Assembly (NCBI GenBank): GCA_025175895.1
Contig: CM046001.1
Coordinates: forward strand, 24,562,314 to 24,626,313
Length of the DNA: 64,000 nt
DNA from: Wurfbainia villosa
Taxonomy: Eukaryota > Streptophyta > Magnoliopsida > Zingiberales > Zingiberaceae
Direction: 5' to 3'
How positions within the stretch are numbered: position 1 is the stretch's first letter; the number at the start of each line of letters is the position of its first letter. Below are positions 45,343-58,437 of this stretch, one piece after another. The notes under the pieces are model-generated. The model was not told where the DNA came from, ran no database searches, and was given only the letters and a program-made list of their open reading frames with translations. The position numbers were made by a program, and so were the translations under genes.

Positions 45343-46560
45343 ATGACGTTTGAATTTGCGCACTATTTTGGATTCAACAAATGATCGGGCCTAACTTCGG
45401 ATCGCTTAGAAACTCGAGAATTGTTCTCAAGGCGGAAAAGCTTGCATATGTCCTCAAGAGCCTCTTCCCGACCCCTAAGGACGATGCAACCTGCACAAAT
45501 GTTGGTCTATCGTAAACATGTGGCGATTCTCGAGCCGGGCGAGTTGCATCATGCTAGCGGCGATGGTACTGAGCCGAAAGCAGATGAGCATATGGATGCT
45601 AACACTATGGTCTTCCATCTTCATGAGTTGTTCGATGAGCAAGCGTTTAGATCCGAAAGGTTCGAGGTCTCTAGGCTCCTCTTCACCACGAAGATGCAAG
45701 AAGGTTCGTCTCAGAGTACGCTTTGTGCTAAAGATGAACGGGTACATCGAGCGCTAGCTACCCTCGGTTTTGTGATGGATCATGAGTTAAGTATTGACTT
45801 AATTCGCATTGTTTGCCCAAGAGTTTCTCAATTTGTGATGAACTATCGGATGAACAAATTGGAATCCACCATTCCCGAGCTCCTCAATATGTCGAAGATC
45901 GTGGAGCCTTTCGTGAAGCATGAGGAGAAGGCGGTTCTCATAGTTGATTCTCAAAGAAAGGTTCTAAGAGGAAGGCAAAAGAATGAAGAAAGGAAAGAAA
46001 AAGGCAAAGAAGGCGGAACTAGCATAAAAAGGGCACTTGCCATCACTGGCAAGGAAGGCCACCGCGAAGAAACTGCAAGATTTATCTTGAGTCCATGAAG
46101 AAGAAGAAGGCATCCGATGCCCCATCCTCTTCGTGTATCTTCGCTATTGATTGTCATTCTATTTCCTTAGACACTTGGGTATTGGATACCGGGTGTAGCT
46201 CACATATATGTAATGACATACAGGGCTAAGGAATAGAAGAAGACTTGTCGAGGGGAGTCAAATTTATGCGAGTTGGCAATGGAGCAAAGGTTGTCGGCCG
46301 CCATCGGAACTTATTTGTCAGAGCTCCTAGTGGACTAGTCTTGAATCGACAATTGCTATTATGTTCCTTCTCTAATAAAGAACATTGTTTCTATTTCGCT
46401 TAAATAGAAATGGTTTCCATTTAACGCTTAGTAACAATTGTTGTTATATAACTTTGAATGGCGTACTTTATGGAACCGAACTTTCGAGTAATGGCATTTA
46501 TACGCTGGACGATTCCAAAGGACATTTTCAATATCGGGGCGAGCAACACGCGTGCTCGAA
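45343..46560 (+). pseudogene. gag: Element G1 gag and protease remnant
   Basis: Starts at the ATG at 45343 (G3 has the same start region) and is frame-broken almost at once. The stretch 45421-46098 keeps gag segments, including the capsid part that G2 and G3 lack (LGFVMDHELSIDLIRI ... SQFVMNYRMNKLESTIPELLN). The zinc knuckle is disrupted around 46038-46085. Protease is recognisable at about 46180 as WVLDTGCSSHICNDI, with D-T-G intact. Several one- or two-base indels relative to G3 break the frame. Confidence 0.85.
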
Positions 46561-49154
46561 AGCGATAATCACATAGACTCCTATATGTGGCATTGTCGTC
46601 TTGGCCATATAAGCAAGAAACGCATGTCCGAATTACACCGATGTGGAATTCTGGAATCGTTTGAATTGGATTCATACGATACATGCTAATCATGCTTAAA
46701 AGGCAAGATGACTAAGTTACCTTTTACTGGAAAAGGTGAACGAGTGGGAGAGTTACTAGGTTTAGTACATACTGATGTATGTGGACCTATGTCAACTCAA
46801 GCATTAGGAGGCTATAGCTACTTCATTACCTTCATCGATGATCACTCACGGTTTGGGTATGTGTTCTTGATGAAACACAAGTCTGAAGCCTTTGAAAGGT
46901 TCAAAGAATTCAGAAATGAAGTAGAGAAACAACATGACAAGAGTATTAAAATACTTCGATCGGATCGAGGTGGTGAATACTTAAGTCAAGAGTTTCTTGA
47001 TTATCTAAGAGACAATGGCATATTGTCTCAATGGACTCCGCCCTATACACCACAAAGATAATGGTGTATCCGAGAGGCGAATCGACCTTGTTGGACATGG
47101 TCAGTCAATGATGAATCATGCGACTCTTCCCAAGTCCTTTGGGGTTATGCACTGCATACCGCTTTACTTGTTAAAATGTAATGCCTACTAAGGTAGTCTC
47201 TACTACTCCATATGAGATATGGGCTAGTAAGAAACCTCATGTATCTTACTTGAAGATATGGGGTTGTCTCGCTTATGTGAAGCTCAGACGTATAAACCGG
47301 ATGCTAAGTCCGATAAATGTCTATTTATTGATACCCTAAGGAAACAAGGGGTTACCAATTCTATCATCCCGTGGAACAAAAGGTGTTTGTTTCAAGGCAT
47401 GCGTGTTTCTAGAGAAAGAGTTTCTCTTGCAAGAAAATAAAGGGAGTGTCGCGAGCTTGAGGAGGCTCGAGAGACTCAAATAGACATTAATGAGATACTG
47501 GTGAAGCACAACAAATGACAACTCATAGTGATGAGCAATCTACCGGACCTATTGTAACACCACATCTTCGTAGATCCGTAGAACACGCAATATTCCCGAG
47601 AGATATGGATTTCTCGTAGCGAATCGAACGACGTGTTACTCATTGATGATGAGGAGCCTACCAGCTATGAAGAAGTGCCGACAAGTTCGTGAAGGGATAA
47701 GTGGCTTGGTGCCATGAAGTCAAATGGATTCCATGTACGAAAACCAAGTTTGGAACTTGGTTGACCCACCAAGGCATAAAGCCTATAGGGTGCAAGTGGG
47801 TTTTCAAGAAGAAAACCGACATGGATGGTAATGTGATTACCTATAAGGCTTAGATTGGTGGCGAAAGGATATCGCCAAAAGCAAGGTGTTGATTATGACG
47901 AAACCTATTCGCTCAGTAGCTATGCTTAAATCCATTCGGATGCTCGCCATAGCGACTCATTATGATTATGAGATATGGCAGATGGATGTGAAAACAAATT
48001 TCCTTAATGGAAACTTGCTCGAGGACGCGTGTATATGATACGTACCGAGGGTTTCACATCGGTTGATAAAACCAAGGTATGCAAATTGCGACGATCCATT
48101 TATGGATTGAAGCAAGCATCCAGGAGCTGGAATATCCGTTTTGATGAGACAATCAAAAAGTTTGATTTCTCACAAAATCCGCATTTAACCTTGTGTGTAC
48201 AAGAAGGTTAGTGGGAGGCAATGTATTCCTAGTATTGTATGTCGATGACATATTACTTATAGGAAACGATGTTTCAATCTTACAGTCAGTTAAGGTTTGG
48301 TTATCCAAGACATTCTCCATGAAAGACCTGGGAGAAGCAACCTACATCCTTGGGATTAAGATCTATAGAGATAGATCGAAACGGTTGCTTGGTCTTTCGC
48401 AGTCTACATATATAGACCGAGTGCAAAGAGGTTTAGCATGTCGGAATCCAAGAAAGGTTATCCGCCCCATCGTGCATGGGGTACACCTTTCGAAGTCTAT
48501 GTGTCCGCGCACAGAAGACGAGAGGATTTGCATGAGTAAGATTCCCTATGCATCCGCAATAGGATCTATCATGTATGCTATGTTATGTACGAGGCCCGAT
48601 GTATCGTATGCTCTAAGTGTCACGAGCAGATACCAGTCTGATCCAGGAATGGATCATTGGGCGGCTGTTAAGACGATCCTTAAGTACTTGAGAAGAACTA
48701 AGGATGTGTTCCTAATATATGGAGAAGGGGACATGGTGATACGCGGGTATACAGATGCACAAGGATGATTCCGTGTCTCGTTCACCTTGAATTGAGTTGG
48801 AAAAGTTCCAAACAAGAGTGATTCTACCATATATTGCGAAAGGAAGCGGTTTGGATCAAGAAGTTCGTTCATGAACTTGGTGTGATTCCGGCCATTGTTG
48901 AAGCAATACCGGTCTACTACGACAATAATGGAGCAATTGCACAGGAGAAAGAGCCAAGGTCTCATCAACGATCCAAACATGTGCTTCGCCGCTATCATCT
49001 TATCAGAGAGATCATAAGTAGGAACGAAATACAAATCGAGAAAATTCCCACTGAAAGGAACTTAGCGGATCCTTTGACTAAAGCATTACCTCAAAGTAAG
49101 TTTGAGGGTCATGTTAGAGCTTATGGTATTGGATACCGTAGCGATTGGCATTAG
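46561..49154 (+). pseudogene. pol: Element G1 integrase, RT and RNase H remnant
   Basis: Pre-integrase HCRLGHISKKRMSEL, integrase HTDVCGPMSTQALGG and LRSDRGGEYLSQEF (46708-47061), then many small frame changes through the integrase C-terminus and RT fingers (47070-48030). RT palm: MDVKTNFLNGN in outline, YGLKQASRSW and an intact YVDD at about 48240. 48193-48768 is open for 191 codons. RNase H (48834-49154) ends with DPLTKALPQ and GIGYRSDWH before the stop. Non-functional. Confidence 0.88.
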
Positions 49155-49168
49155 GCCAAGTGAGAGTC
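49155..49168 (+). other. Polypurine tract, element G1
   Basis: GGCCAAGTGAGAGTC region directly before the TG of the 3' LTR. G2 has GGCCAAGTGGGAGTC at the same place. Confidence 0.65.
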
Positions 49169-51193
49169 TGTTAGTAATATATGAGAGATGTCCTAAGGCA
49201 ATCGCCTTATGTATGAACCATTTATATGATAAATGAAGATTCACTATTTGAGTATACATGTTTTATGTATTTGATTGGATCTTAAACTCATTTATCAATG
49301 TCCACGATACGATTCTACAAGATGAGAGAATTTGTGATTGATCACAACTAGTGAGTATCTCTACATGTGTAATTGTGATGTATCTAATTATCCCTAGTCG
49401 ATGAATCGATGGATTCGACACCATCAATTTCGGAGACTAGCACGAGGTATACTCCTTGGTGTATCCAAGCAAATGATTCTCACCGGGCCGAGACATAGTG
49501 ATGTCCGAGTTAATCGTGGATGCTAGTTATGGTAACTAGTTCATTGGAGTGACCAAAGTAAGACTTCATATGGTTCTCTGTGATATATAGATATGTCAAT
49601 GAAGTTCTTCTTGTGGCTTAAGTGCGATGTTCCTTGACTTGCGGTATTCAAGTCATCTTGATCATGGAGACTTATGCTTTGACATCTTAAGCAAACATCT
49701 CTAAGGAGATGTGGACCCGGATGATTGGGTATAAGTCGAAGTGATCGAAGGTGTTTGAATAGCCTATAAAGGATTCACCACTCCTTGCGAGGAGATGTAT
49801 ACCCATGGCCTCTCGTCGGATTGTTACTAAAGTCTTTGGCCAAAGCATTACATGTTTAGAGTAAGCTACTCGTCGATACATGTGGAGTAACGAGCATCCG
49901 TCGGACGAGCAAATGATACTAGGGCTAGGTGTGCCGAAGTCAGCCTAGAGGGGACTGACACACTAGACCATGTCCTCAACCAAGTGGGTATAAGATGAGT
50001 GAAGGGAATGGGGCACGATCATTCGAAGCCATCAAGGGTTTCGTAAATAGTTCGATCAACCGCTGATCTTTTCGTTAATTGGGGATCATGATGTACTACT
50101 AGGTGCCACTCATGATCGCTCTATAATTAATGGTTAATTATAGACGGCCAACATAAACCGAGAACCTATTTGGTCACACGCACAACGAGTGTAATCCAAA
50201 GGATTTAAAACGAGCTTGAGAATGGGATTCTCGATCGAGAGAAACTATGTTTGGTTGGACCAAACATAAAGCGAGCATGAAATTGTTTCAGTCGCAATGG
50301 AAGCGTGGATGGGCAGTGTCTTATGAAGACATAATGGATGGACCAAAATGGTTTGGTTCTAATCCAATGGATGAGAATAAACCAAAGGGTTTGGTTTATT
50401 TTAAACGAATGAACCAAAAGTTGGTTCGTTCGCTTTAACTTAAAATAAACCATCATGGTTTGGTTTATTTTAACTTATCTTAATGGAGCGGTTAACGGGC
50501 TTTATGGATATGATCCATTAACCATTAAGAGAATTAGTTCTCTATAAGCGCCAACCCCTTGGTGATCGCCGCCACCAGCTTGTGCCGGCCCACAAGACCC
50601 TTGCCGCCCAAGCTCCAGCCTGAACCTCCGGCGACTCCTCCGTGATCTCCTATAGGTTCGCATCAAGGTGAGCTTTTCTCTCCTTGTTTTGGCCGGGCGC
50701 CTACTTCCACCAAGCTGTCCAGTTTTCTGACAGCTTCTCTCCTCTCGCCGGAGCATCGCTTGGACGACGGTTAGTGCCCGACAGCGCTAACTTACCGGGA
50801 TTTGATCTCCGTAATCCTCTGAGGTGGAGGACGGCGATCTGGCCAAACGGTTGACGAACACCTCTCCGGAGAAGCAGTTTTGAGAACTCGCTTTGTATCC
50901 GAATTTGGATTCGGATCGTGATCATCTCTCGATCACGTCGTCTTCAACACGAGGCTAGTAACCCGTACGAAGACGAAGCTCGTGACTTAGCGAAGTCATC
51001 CCGAGGAGCTCGGTGTGGATACGGATAGAGACGATTCTTACGAGGATCGTTCCGGTTGATGTCGTTCCCGCTACACGTCATACGAAAGGTATAACGTAGA
51101 TAATTTCTTTTATTGCAAATTTTAATTTACGGTTATGTCTACACTTGTTGTAATAGCATACGTGTGTTGTGTGTGTTGTAATAAATATAGATT
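49169..51193 (+). repeat. 3' LTR of element G1, truncated
   Basis: Matches 41939 onward until AATATAGATTTATT, then switches without a gap to LTR C sequence (CTTTCTTGCTTCA). About 100 bp of the LTR end, including the terminal CA, is missing. Confidence 0.9.
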
Positions 51194-51329
51194 TATTCTT
51201 TCTTGCTTCATCTTCTTGGCTTGGTGCAAAGGAGAGAATAGTGGAAAGCTTGGATCATTTGTGCTTTCTATTCTTTCTTTGCATTTGTCTTAATATATTA
51301 GCTACCATCGAAAAGGCTATTCACCAACA
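51194..51329 (+). repeat. 3' LTR of element C, piece 3 (end)
   Basis: CTTGGTGCAAAGGAGAGAAT ... TTCTATTCTTTCTTTGCATTTG ... GGCTATTCACC ... CCAACA, the end of LTR C with internal deletions relative to 28690-28960. The perfect TTAAT duplication follows. Confidence 0.9.
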
Positions 51330-51847
51330 TTAATATCAACAATTCTATTCTTAAATTCTTCTTTCTCTTGAATTTATGATGAGGTAAAATTGTCTATATC
51401 AAAATAACAGTTTCTTTCCCTTTGTTCTTCCTAACATTGGACATCCTAAAATCTCACACGAGCAATAACATACCAAGAAAATCATTTATGGTCTAAAGAA
51501 GCGCAACTCTCATTATGAACATCTAATTAGTATGAACATCATATGTAGAAACACCCTCATCCCATAGTTGTTTCAGCTCAACAATCAGTGGTTGCATGTA
51601 AACATCTATTAACTTCTTGGGATTATGAGGGCCAGGAACAATCAATGTTAAAAATATATACGATGTTTTCATACACATACCGGATGGAAAATTATATGGA
51701 GTTAAAATAATTGGTCAGCAAGAATAAGTTCTTCCTAATTTGCTAAATAAATCAAATCCATCAACAAACGATGTTGAGTCTCATTCGCAAACTCATACTA
51801 AAATTATGGATTCCAATCTATAGCTTTCTGTTCATGATTTGCATCTT
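51330..51847 (-). pseudogene. tnp2: CACTA transposase, TNP2 domain part (continues from 27743)
   Basis: Minus-strand sequence encodes, with stops, TNP2 landmarks in the right order before the 27743 segment: LIYLANWEELI, NPKKLIDVYMQPLI-like (near 51600-51640), ELKQLWDEGV-like, TYDVH, and INDFLGM near 51490. The tail resumes at 27743 once element C is excised. The upstream end is cut at 51848 by the G-family LTR. Confidence 0.8.
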
Positions 51848-53781
51848 TGTTAGTAATATATGAGAGATGTCCTAAGAGTCGCCTTATGTATGAACCATTT
51901 ATATGATAAATGAAGATTCACTATTGAGTATACATGTTTCATGTATTTGATTGGATCTTAAACTCATTTCTTGAATGTCCACGATGCGAGATGAGAGAAT
52001 TTGTGATTGGATCACAACTAGTGAGTATCTCTACATGTGTAATTGTGATGTATCGAATTATCTAGTCGATGAATTGATGGATTTGGACACCATCAATTCT
52101 GTCGAGACTAGCACGAGGTATACTCCTTGGTGTATCCAAGCAGCTGATTCTCACTGGCTGGAGACATTGTGATGTCCGGAGATGATCGTGGATGCTAGTT
52201 ATGGTAACTAGTTCATTGGAGTGACCAGCCGTAAGACTTCATATGGTTCTCTGCATATATAGATATGTCAATGAAGTTCTTCTGATTAAGTGCGGTTTGT
52301 GTAGCCTTGACGAAGTCATCTTGATCATGGAGACTTATGCTTTGACATCTTAAGCAAACATCTCTAAGGAGATGTAGGATGATTGATAAAGTGATCGAAG
52401 GTGTTTGAATAGCCTATAAAGGATTCACCTCCACTTGCGGAGATGTATACCCATGGCCTCTCTGGATTGTTACTAAAGTCTTGCCAAAGTTTTACATGTT
52501 TAGGTACTCTTCGATACATGTGGAGTAACTAGTAGACGAGGAAATGATACTTGGGCTAGGTGAAGTGTAGTGAGGAGTGGGACACAATAGACCATGTCAC
52601 AGAACCAAGTGGGTATAAGATGAGTGAAGGGAATGGGGCCAATGAATATCGAAGGGTTTCCTTACGATCACACATGATCTTTTCGGTTAATTGGGGATCA
52701 TGATGTACTACTAGGTGCCACTCATGATTCCTATAATTAATGGTTAATTATAGACGCAACATAAACCGAGAACCTCTGGTCGCGAGTAATCCAAAGGATT
52801 TAAAACGAGCTTGAGAATGGGATTCTCGTGAGAAGAAACTAGGTTTGGTTGGACCAAACATAAAGCGAGCATGAAATCGATCATCAATGGCGTGGATGGG
52901 CCGTGTCTTATGAAGACATAATGGATGAACCAAAATGGTTTGGTTCTAATCCAATGGAATGGAGAATAAACCAAAGGGTTTGGTTTATTTTAAACGAATG
53001 AACCAAAAGTTGATTCGGTTCGTTTTAACTTAAAATAAACCATCATGGTTAGGTTTATTTTAACTTATCTTAATCGAGCGGGTTAACGGGCCAAATGGTT
53101 ATGATCCAATAACCATTAAGAGAATTAGTTCTATATAAAATAGCGCTTAATAGATAATTAAAGCTCTAATCCAAGTAGCATAGTTGCGCCAAATAAGTTC
53201 GTCTTAAACTCCTTGTGCCGGCTTATCGGCACCTCAAGCGTAGCAACGTGAACCCTCGTGTGATCTTCTTAGGCCTGGTGAAAGGTGACTTGGCTTGTTT
53301 TGGCGGCGCCTACTCCTCCACCAAGCTGTCAGTTTTCTGACATTCTTCTCCTTCGGAGCATCGTTTGGGCGATGGTTAGATACAGCTCGATAACTTAGGG
53401 ATTGATCTCGGTAATCCTCGAGAGGGCGAAGGATTCTAAATTTGGTTGACGAATACCTCTCTGAGAAGCGAGTTTGAGAACTCGTAATCTAGGATCCGAA
53501 TTTTTAATCGATGACGCCTATCACGCCGTCTTCAACCAAGGCTAGCGAAAAGCTGTAGGCAAGTCATCCCGAGGAACTCGGCTGAATGATAGAGACGATT
53601 CTAGCGAGGATCGTTCGGTTGATGCCGTTCCGCTACCGTCATAAAGGTATATAAATTTTTATTGCATTTAAATTTATTGTATACACTTGTTGTAATATGC
53701 ATGTGTTGTAATAAATGTAGATTTATTATTTTATTTAGCTCATGTTTACGAAACGTGTTCACACGCTTGCATAATCAAACA
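51848..53781 (+). repeat. 5' LTR of G2 (1934 bp, many small deletions)
   Basis: Homologous to 58453-60661 and shares its variants (CATTGTGATGTCCGGAG), but is about 275 bp shorter through dozens of short scattered deletions. Ends ATCAAACA before a degenerate primer site. Confidence 0.9.
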
Positions 53782-55016
53782 TAGGTATCGAGCCAGAGTT
53801 GTGTTTCACATAATCGTTGTTTGATAGTCATAATGTATTTGAAATTTTCTAATTTTGGAAATTTAGAAGTATTTATGGAAATTTTTCAATTTTGGAAAGT
53901 CTAAAATATGGAAATCTTCCACTTTTGGAAAGTTGGAAGTATTTATGAAATTGATATTTTCATAAATAAAATATTTGATTAGATTCTGGAAATTTGTTTC
54001 CTAATTTAATCATGATTTGATTTGGGAAATCAAATCTTAAAATATTTTATTTCAATATGTAGTTTTAATGATTTAGGAAATTGGTTTCCTAAATAGATTT
54101 TCCTTAATCAAATAATTCCATGAATAAAATATGTGATTAGATTTGGAAATTTGTTTCCTAATTTAATTATGATTTGATTTGGAGAATCAAATCTTAAAAC
54201 ATATTTTATTTCCATAAATAGTTATGACATATAAGGAAATATATACATAACATAATTGTATGCCATGTAATTGCATTAGATGCATAACATTATGCCATGC
54301 GTGTCGTGACATGTAGATGTATGCCATGTATGCCATGCCATGTAGATAATAGTTATTTGCATGCAAAGAGGATGAGACATAAAAACCTTAAACAATATTA
54401 AAGCCTACACCTTCCATATGGTTAGAACGAGTTCCGTTTCTTGTTTGTTGGACTCTCTCAAGACCAAGCTCGAACACGAACATGTTCAAACCATGGAATA
54501 GTTTAATACTAATATGGTAAGAGTCGAGGTCAATCAATTGCGTTGGTTGTTGGACTCTCTCAAGTGGGCTAATTGGTTGAATGCGCCATCTAACCATATT
54601 ATTTCCGATTAATGGGTTTTAACCGAGCATTGTCCTTGTTGGACTCTCTCCAAGGTCGATGTAAAGGGAGGTGAAGTTGGGTGCTATGCATATGATGCAT
54701 ACTTGTTAATGTGTTAACAACCCGATGTATGTGTGAACATTCAATTAGTTGATAGCAAATTGTGATAGTTGCATATACGTGATATGCAATCGGTATAGTT
54801 GATACCTACCGTCGTAGTTATGAATGGCTTGTTGGACTCTCTCCAAGGTTGTTCATAACTATGATGGATATCAGCCCATTCGGAGATGGACCTACGATCT
54901 CCCGAAGTGATTTTGGTTTTGAAATTCGAAAAATGAATGGGATTTATAAATGTATATTGATGCATTTTAAAATCATCTTTCTCATATATGCTCGTTTTGT
55001 ATTTCTAAGATTGATC
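53782..55016 (+). other. Damaged PBS and leader of G2
   Basis: The PBS reads TAGGTATCGAGCC. The leader has the same layout as in G1 and G3, including four TTGTTGGACTCTCT(C)CAAG copies at 54445, 54547, 54636 and 54829. No coding signal. Confidence 0.8.
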
Positions 55017-58000
55017 ATGATGTCTTTGAATTGCGTTCCATTGTGGATTCGAATAAATTGACTGGGCCGAGCTTCATGGACTGGCTTAGAAGCTTGAGAA
55101 TTGTTCTAATGGTTGAAAAGCTTGCAAATGTCCTCGAAGCGCCTTTTCCCTCCCGTCCTAGTGACGATGCAACTCTGGACCAATTGTTGGCCTATCAGAA
55201 ACATGTGAGTGATTCTGAACAAATGAGTTGCATCATGCTAGCCGCGATGGAACCCAAGCTACGAAAGCAGCATGAGCATATGGATGCTCATATCGTAGTC
55301 CTTCATCTTTGTGAGTTGTTGATGGTTAGGTGAGATTGAAGGTTGAAAGTCTCTATCTTTCAGATGCTAGAAGGTGCTCATCGTAGAAGAAGAGGTTCAT
55401 GGTATTAACAAGAAAGCATGGCACGGTGCTATTAGTTGATTCCTCGAAGAAAGGTTCTAAGAGGAAGTCGAAGGGAAAGAAGAGAAAGGCTAAGAAGGTA
55501 GAACTAGCACAAACTTGCCATCATTATGGCAAGAAGAGCCATTGCAAAGAAAGTTTAGATTTATCTTGAGTGAAGAAGAATAAGGCATTGGATGTCCCAT
55601 CTTCTTCAGATATCTTCGTTATTGATTGTCATTCTATTTCCTCAAACACTTGGATATTGGATACTGGGTGTGGCTCACATATATGTAATGACATACATGG
55701 GCTAAGGAATAGAAGAAGACTTAAGGGAGAGTCAAATTTGCGTGTTGGGAATGGAAAGGTTGCAATCGCCATTGGAACGCATTTGTCAACTCCATACAGG
55801 ACTTGTCTTAGAACTGGACAATTGCTTTTATGTTCCTTCGTTGATAAAGAACATCATTTCTATTTTAAATAGAAATGGGTACCATTTGACTTTTAGTAAC
55901 AATTGTTGTTACATAACTTTGAATGGAGTTGTTTATGGGACTGGAACTTTAAGCAATGGTGTTTATCGTTGGGCGTATCCGACATCTTTATCGAAGCGAG
56001 CAACAAGCGTGCTCGAAAGGATAATCAATTAGACTCTATGTGGAATTGTCGTCTTGGCCATATAGCAAAACGCATGTCGATTCGATGAATCTGGAATCGT
56101 TTGAATTTGTTTCTAATACATGCGAATCATGCTTAAAAGGCATAGATGAATAAGTTACATTTTACTGAAAAAGGTGAACGAGTGGGAGAGTTACTTAGGA
56201 CTAATACATACTCGATGTATGTGGACCTATGTCAACTCAAGCATTGGGAGGCTATATTCTACTTCATTACCTTCACCGATGATCACTCAATTGGGTATGT
56301 TCATGAAACACAAGTCCAAGAAGCCTTTGAAAGGTTCAAAGAATTCAGAAATGAAGTAGAGAAACAACATGACGAGAGTATTAAAATACTTCGATCGGAT
56401 CGAGGTGGTGAATACTTAAGTCAAGAGTTTCTTGATTATCTAAGAGACAATGGCATATTGTCTCAATGGACTCCGCCCTATACAAAGATATAATGGTGTA
56501 TCGAGAGGCGTACGACCTGCTTGGACACGGTCAGTCAATGATGAATCATGCAACACTCTTCCCAAGTCCTTTGGGGTTATGCACTTGAAGACTTGTTTAC
56601 TTGTTAAACAGAATGTCTACCAAGGTAGTCTCAACTACTCCATATGAGATATGGAATAGTAAGAAACCTCATGTATCTTACTTGAAGATATGGGGTTGTC
56701 ACGCTTGTAGGCGCATTTATGAAATAATGCTAAGTCGATTAAATGTCATTTATTATTTACCTAATACTTATCAATTCTATCATCTCGTGAAACAAAGGTT
56801 TTTGTTTCAAGGCATCATGTTTCTAGAGAGTTTCTCTTGCAAGAAAAAGAGTGCAAACGAGGAGGCTCGAGAGACTAAATAGACATTGATGACATGAGAC
56901 ATACAGAGCACTCATAGTGATGAGCAATTTGGACCTATTGTAACACCACATCTTCGTAGATCTTGTAGAACGCATATTCCCTAGAGATATGGATTTCTCG
57001 TAAGCGAATCGAACGACGTGTTACTCATTGATGATGAGGAGCCTACCAGTTATGAAGAAGTGCTGACAAGTTCAGAAAGGGATAAGTGGCTTGGTGCCAT
57101 GAAGTCGGAAATGGATTCCATGTATGAAAACCAAGGTTGGAACTTGGTTGACCCACCTGAAGGGATAAAGCCTATAGGGTGCAAGTGGGTTTTCAAGAAG
57201 AAAACCGACATGGATGGTAATGTGATTACCTATAAGGCTAGATTGGTGGCGAAAGGATATCGTCAAAAACAAGGTGTTGATTATGACGAAACCTATTCGC
57301 CTGTAGCTATGCTTAAATCCATTCGAATGCTCCATAAGGCCATACATTATGATTATGATATGGCGATGATGACAAGCGCTTTCAATGGAAACTCGAGGAC
57401 GTGTATATGATCTGACTTGAGGGTTTCACGGTTGATAAAACCAAGGTATGCAAATTGCCACGGTCCATTTATGGATTGAAGCAAGCATGAAATCCGCTTG
57501 ATCGTTTTGAGACAATCAAAAGTTTGATTCACAAAATCGATTTAACCTGTGTACAAGAAGGTTAGTGGGAGTGCAGTCGTATTCCTAGTATTGTATGTCG
57601 ATGACATACTACTAATAGGAAACGATGTTTCAATCTTAAAATAGGTGAAGTTTATCCAAGACATTCTATGAGAAGCAACACATACATCTCGGATTAAGAT
57701 CTATAGAGCTGGTTCACAGTACTTGGTCAAAGGAGGAGTGCTGAGGTTTAGCATGTCGGAATCCAAAAGGTTTCCTACCAATCATGGGGTACACCTTTCA
57801 AAGTCTATGTGTCCGCCTAGGCGAGGATTTGCATGAGTAAGATTGTGATTTATAATAGAGGCTATCATGCTAATCTATGTTTGATGTATGCATGTTCTAT
57901 GAGTGTCACGAGCATAGTACATCGTTAAATGGATCATTGGTACAAGTGACAAACGATCCTAAGTACTTGAGAAGAACTATGTGTTCCTAATATATGGAGA

Positions 58001-58434
58001 AGGGGACATGGTGATACGGGTATATGGATGTTCGACGTGAACAAGGATGATTCCATGTCTCGGTCTAGATATGTTTCACCTTGAATGAAGCGCGATGAGT
58101 TGGAAAAGTTCCAAGAGATGAGCGGATTCTACCATGATTGCGAAGGCGGCAAGAAGCGGTTTGGATCAAAAGTTCTTCAAGTGTGTGATTCTAGCCACGT
58201 CTATCACTGCGACAATAATGGAGCAATTACGAAAAGAGCCAAGGTCTCATGGTGATCCAAACATGTGCGTCGCCGCTATCATCTTATCAGAGAGATCATC
58301 AGTAGGAACGAAATATAAATCGAGAAAATTCCCACTGAAAGGAACTTAGCGGATCCCTTGACTAAGGCATTACCTCAAAATAAGTTTGAGGGTAATGTTC
58401 GAGCTTATGGTATTGGATACCGTAGCGATTGACA
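55017..58434 (+). pseudogene. gag-pol: G2 gag-pol remnant, heavily broken
   Basis: Gag from ATGATG at 55017/55020, open to 55333, with FMDWLRSLRIVLMVEKL. The capsid middle is deleted as in G3. The knuckle is damaged (CHHYGKKSH). Protease at about 55650 reads WILDTGCGSHICND. Integrase has LRSDRGGEYLSQEF at about 56390. RT begins at 57018 (EEPTSYEEVLTSSERDKW ... ARLVAKGYRQKQGVDYDETYSPVAMLKSIRM), loses its palm around 57350-57420, and shows YVDD near 57597. RNase H to 58434 is fragmentary. Dozens of short deletions make every domain non-functional. Confidence 0.87.
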
Positions 58435-58437
58435 TTA

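Larger units (their letters stand above)
41939..51193 (+). mobile_element. Copia element G1 (3' end truncated)
   Basis: Complete 5' LTR, decayed gag-pol and a 3' LTR that lacks its last ~100 bp. The two LTRs share private differences from the other G copies (CATAGTGATGT, GAGTTAATCG), so they are a true pair. It inserted in LTR F2 after CAAGT. The right-hand target duplication was lost in a deletion joining the 3' LTR to a remnant of LTR C at 51193/51194. Confidence 0.9.
27744..51329 (+). mobile_element. Element C: gag-only non-autonomous LTR element, with later insertions
   Basis: Begins TGTTAGGG at 27744 and ends CCAACA at 51329, with perfect TTAAT duplications at 27739-27743 and 51330-51334. 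Removing the span rejoins the CACTA transposase. Its own parts are the 5' LTR, PBS, gag, a 1.1-kb spacer, PPT and a 3' LTR in three pieces (31818-31887, 40662-41086, 51194-51329). There is no pol at all between gag and PPT. This matches published LTR elements that retain only gag (TR-GAG type). The pieces are separated by element B and by LTR F2 plus element G1. Confidence 0.88.
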
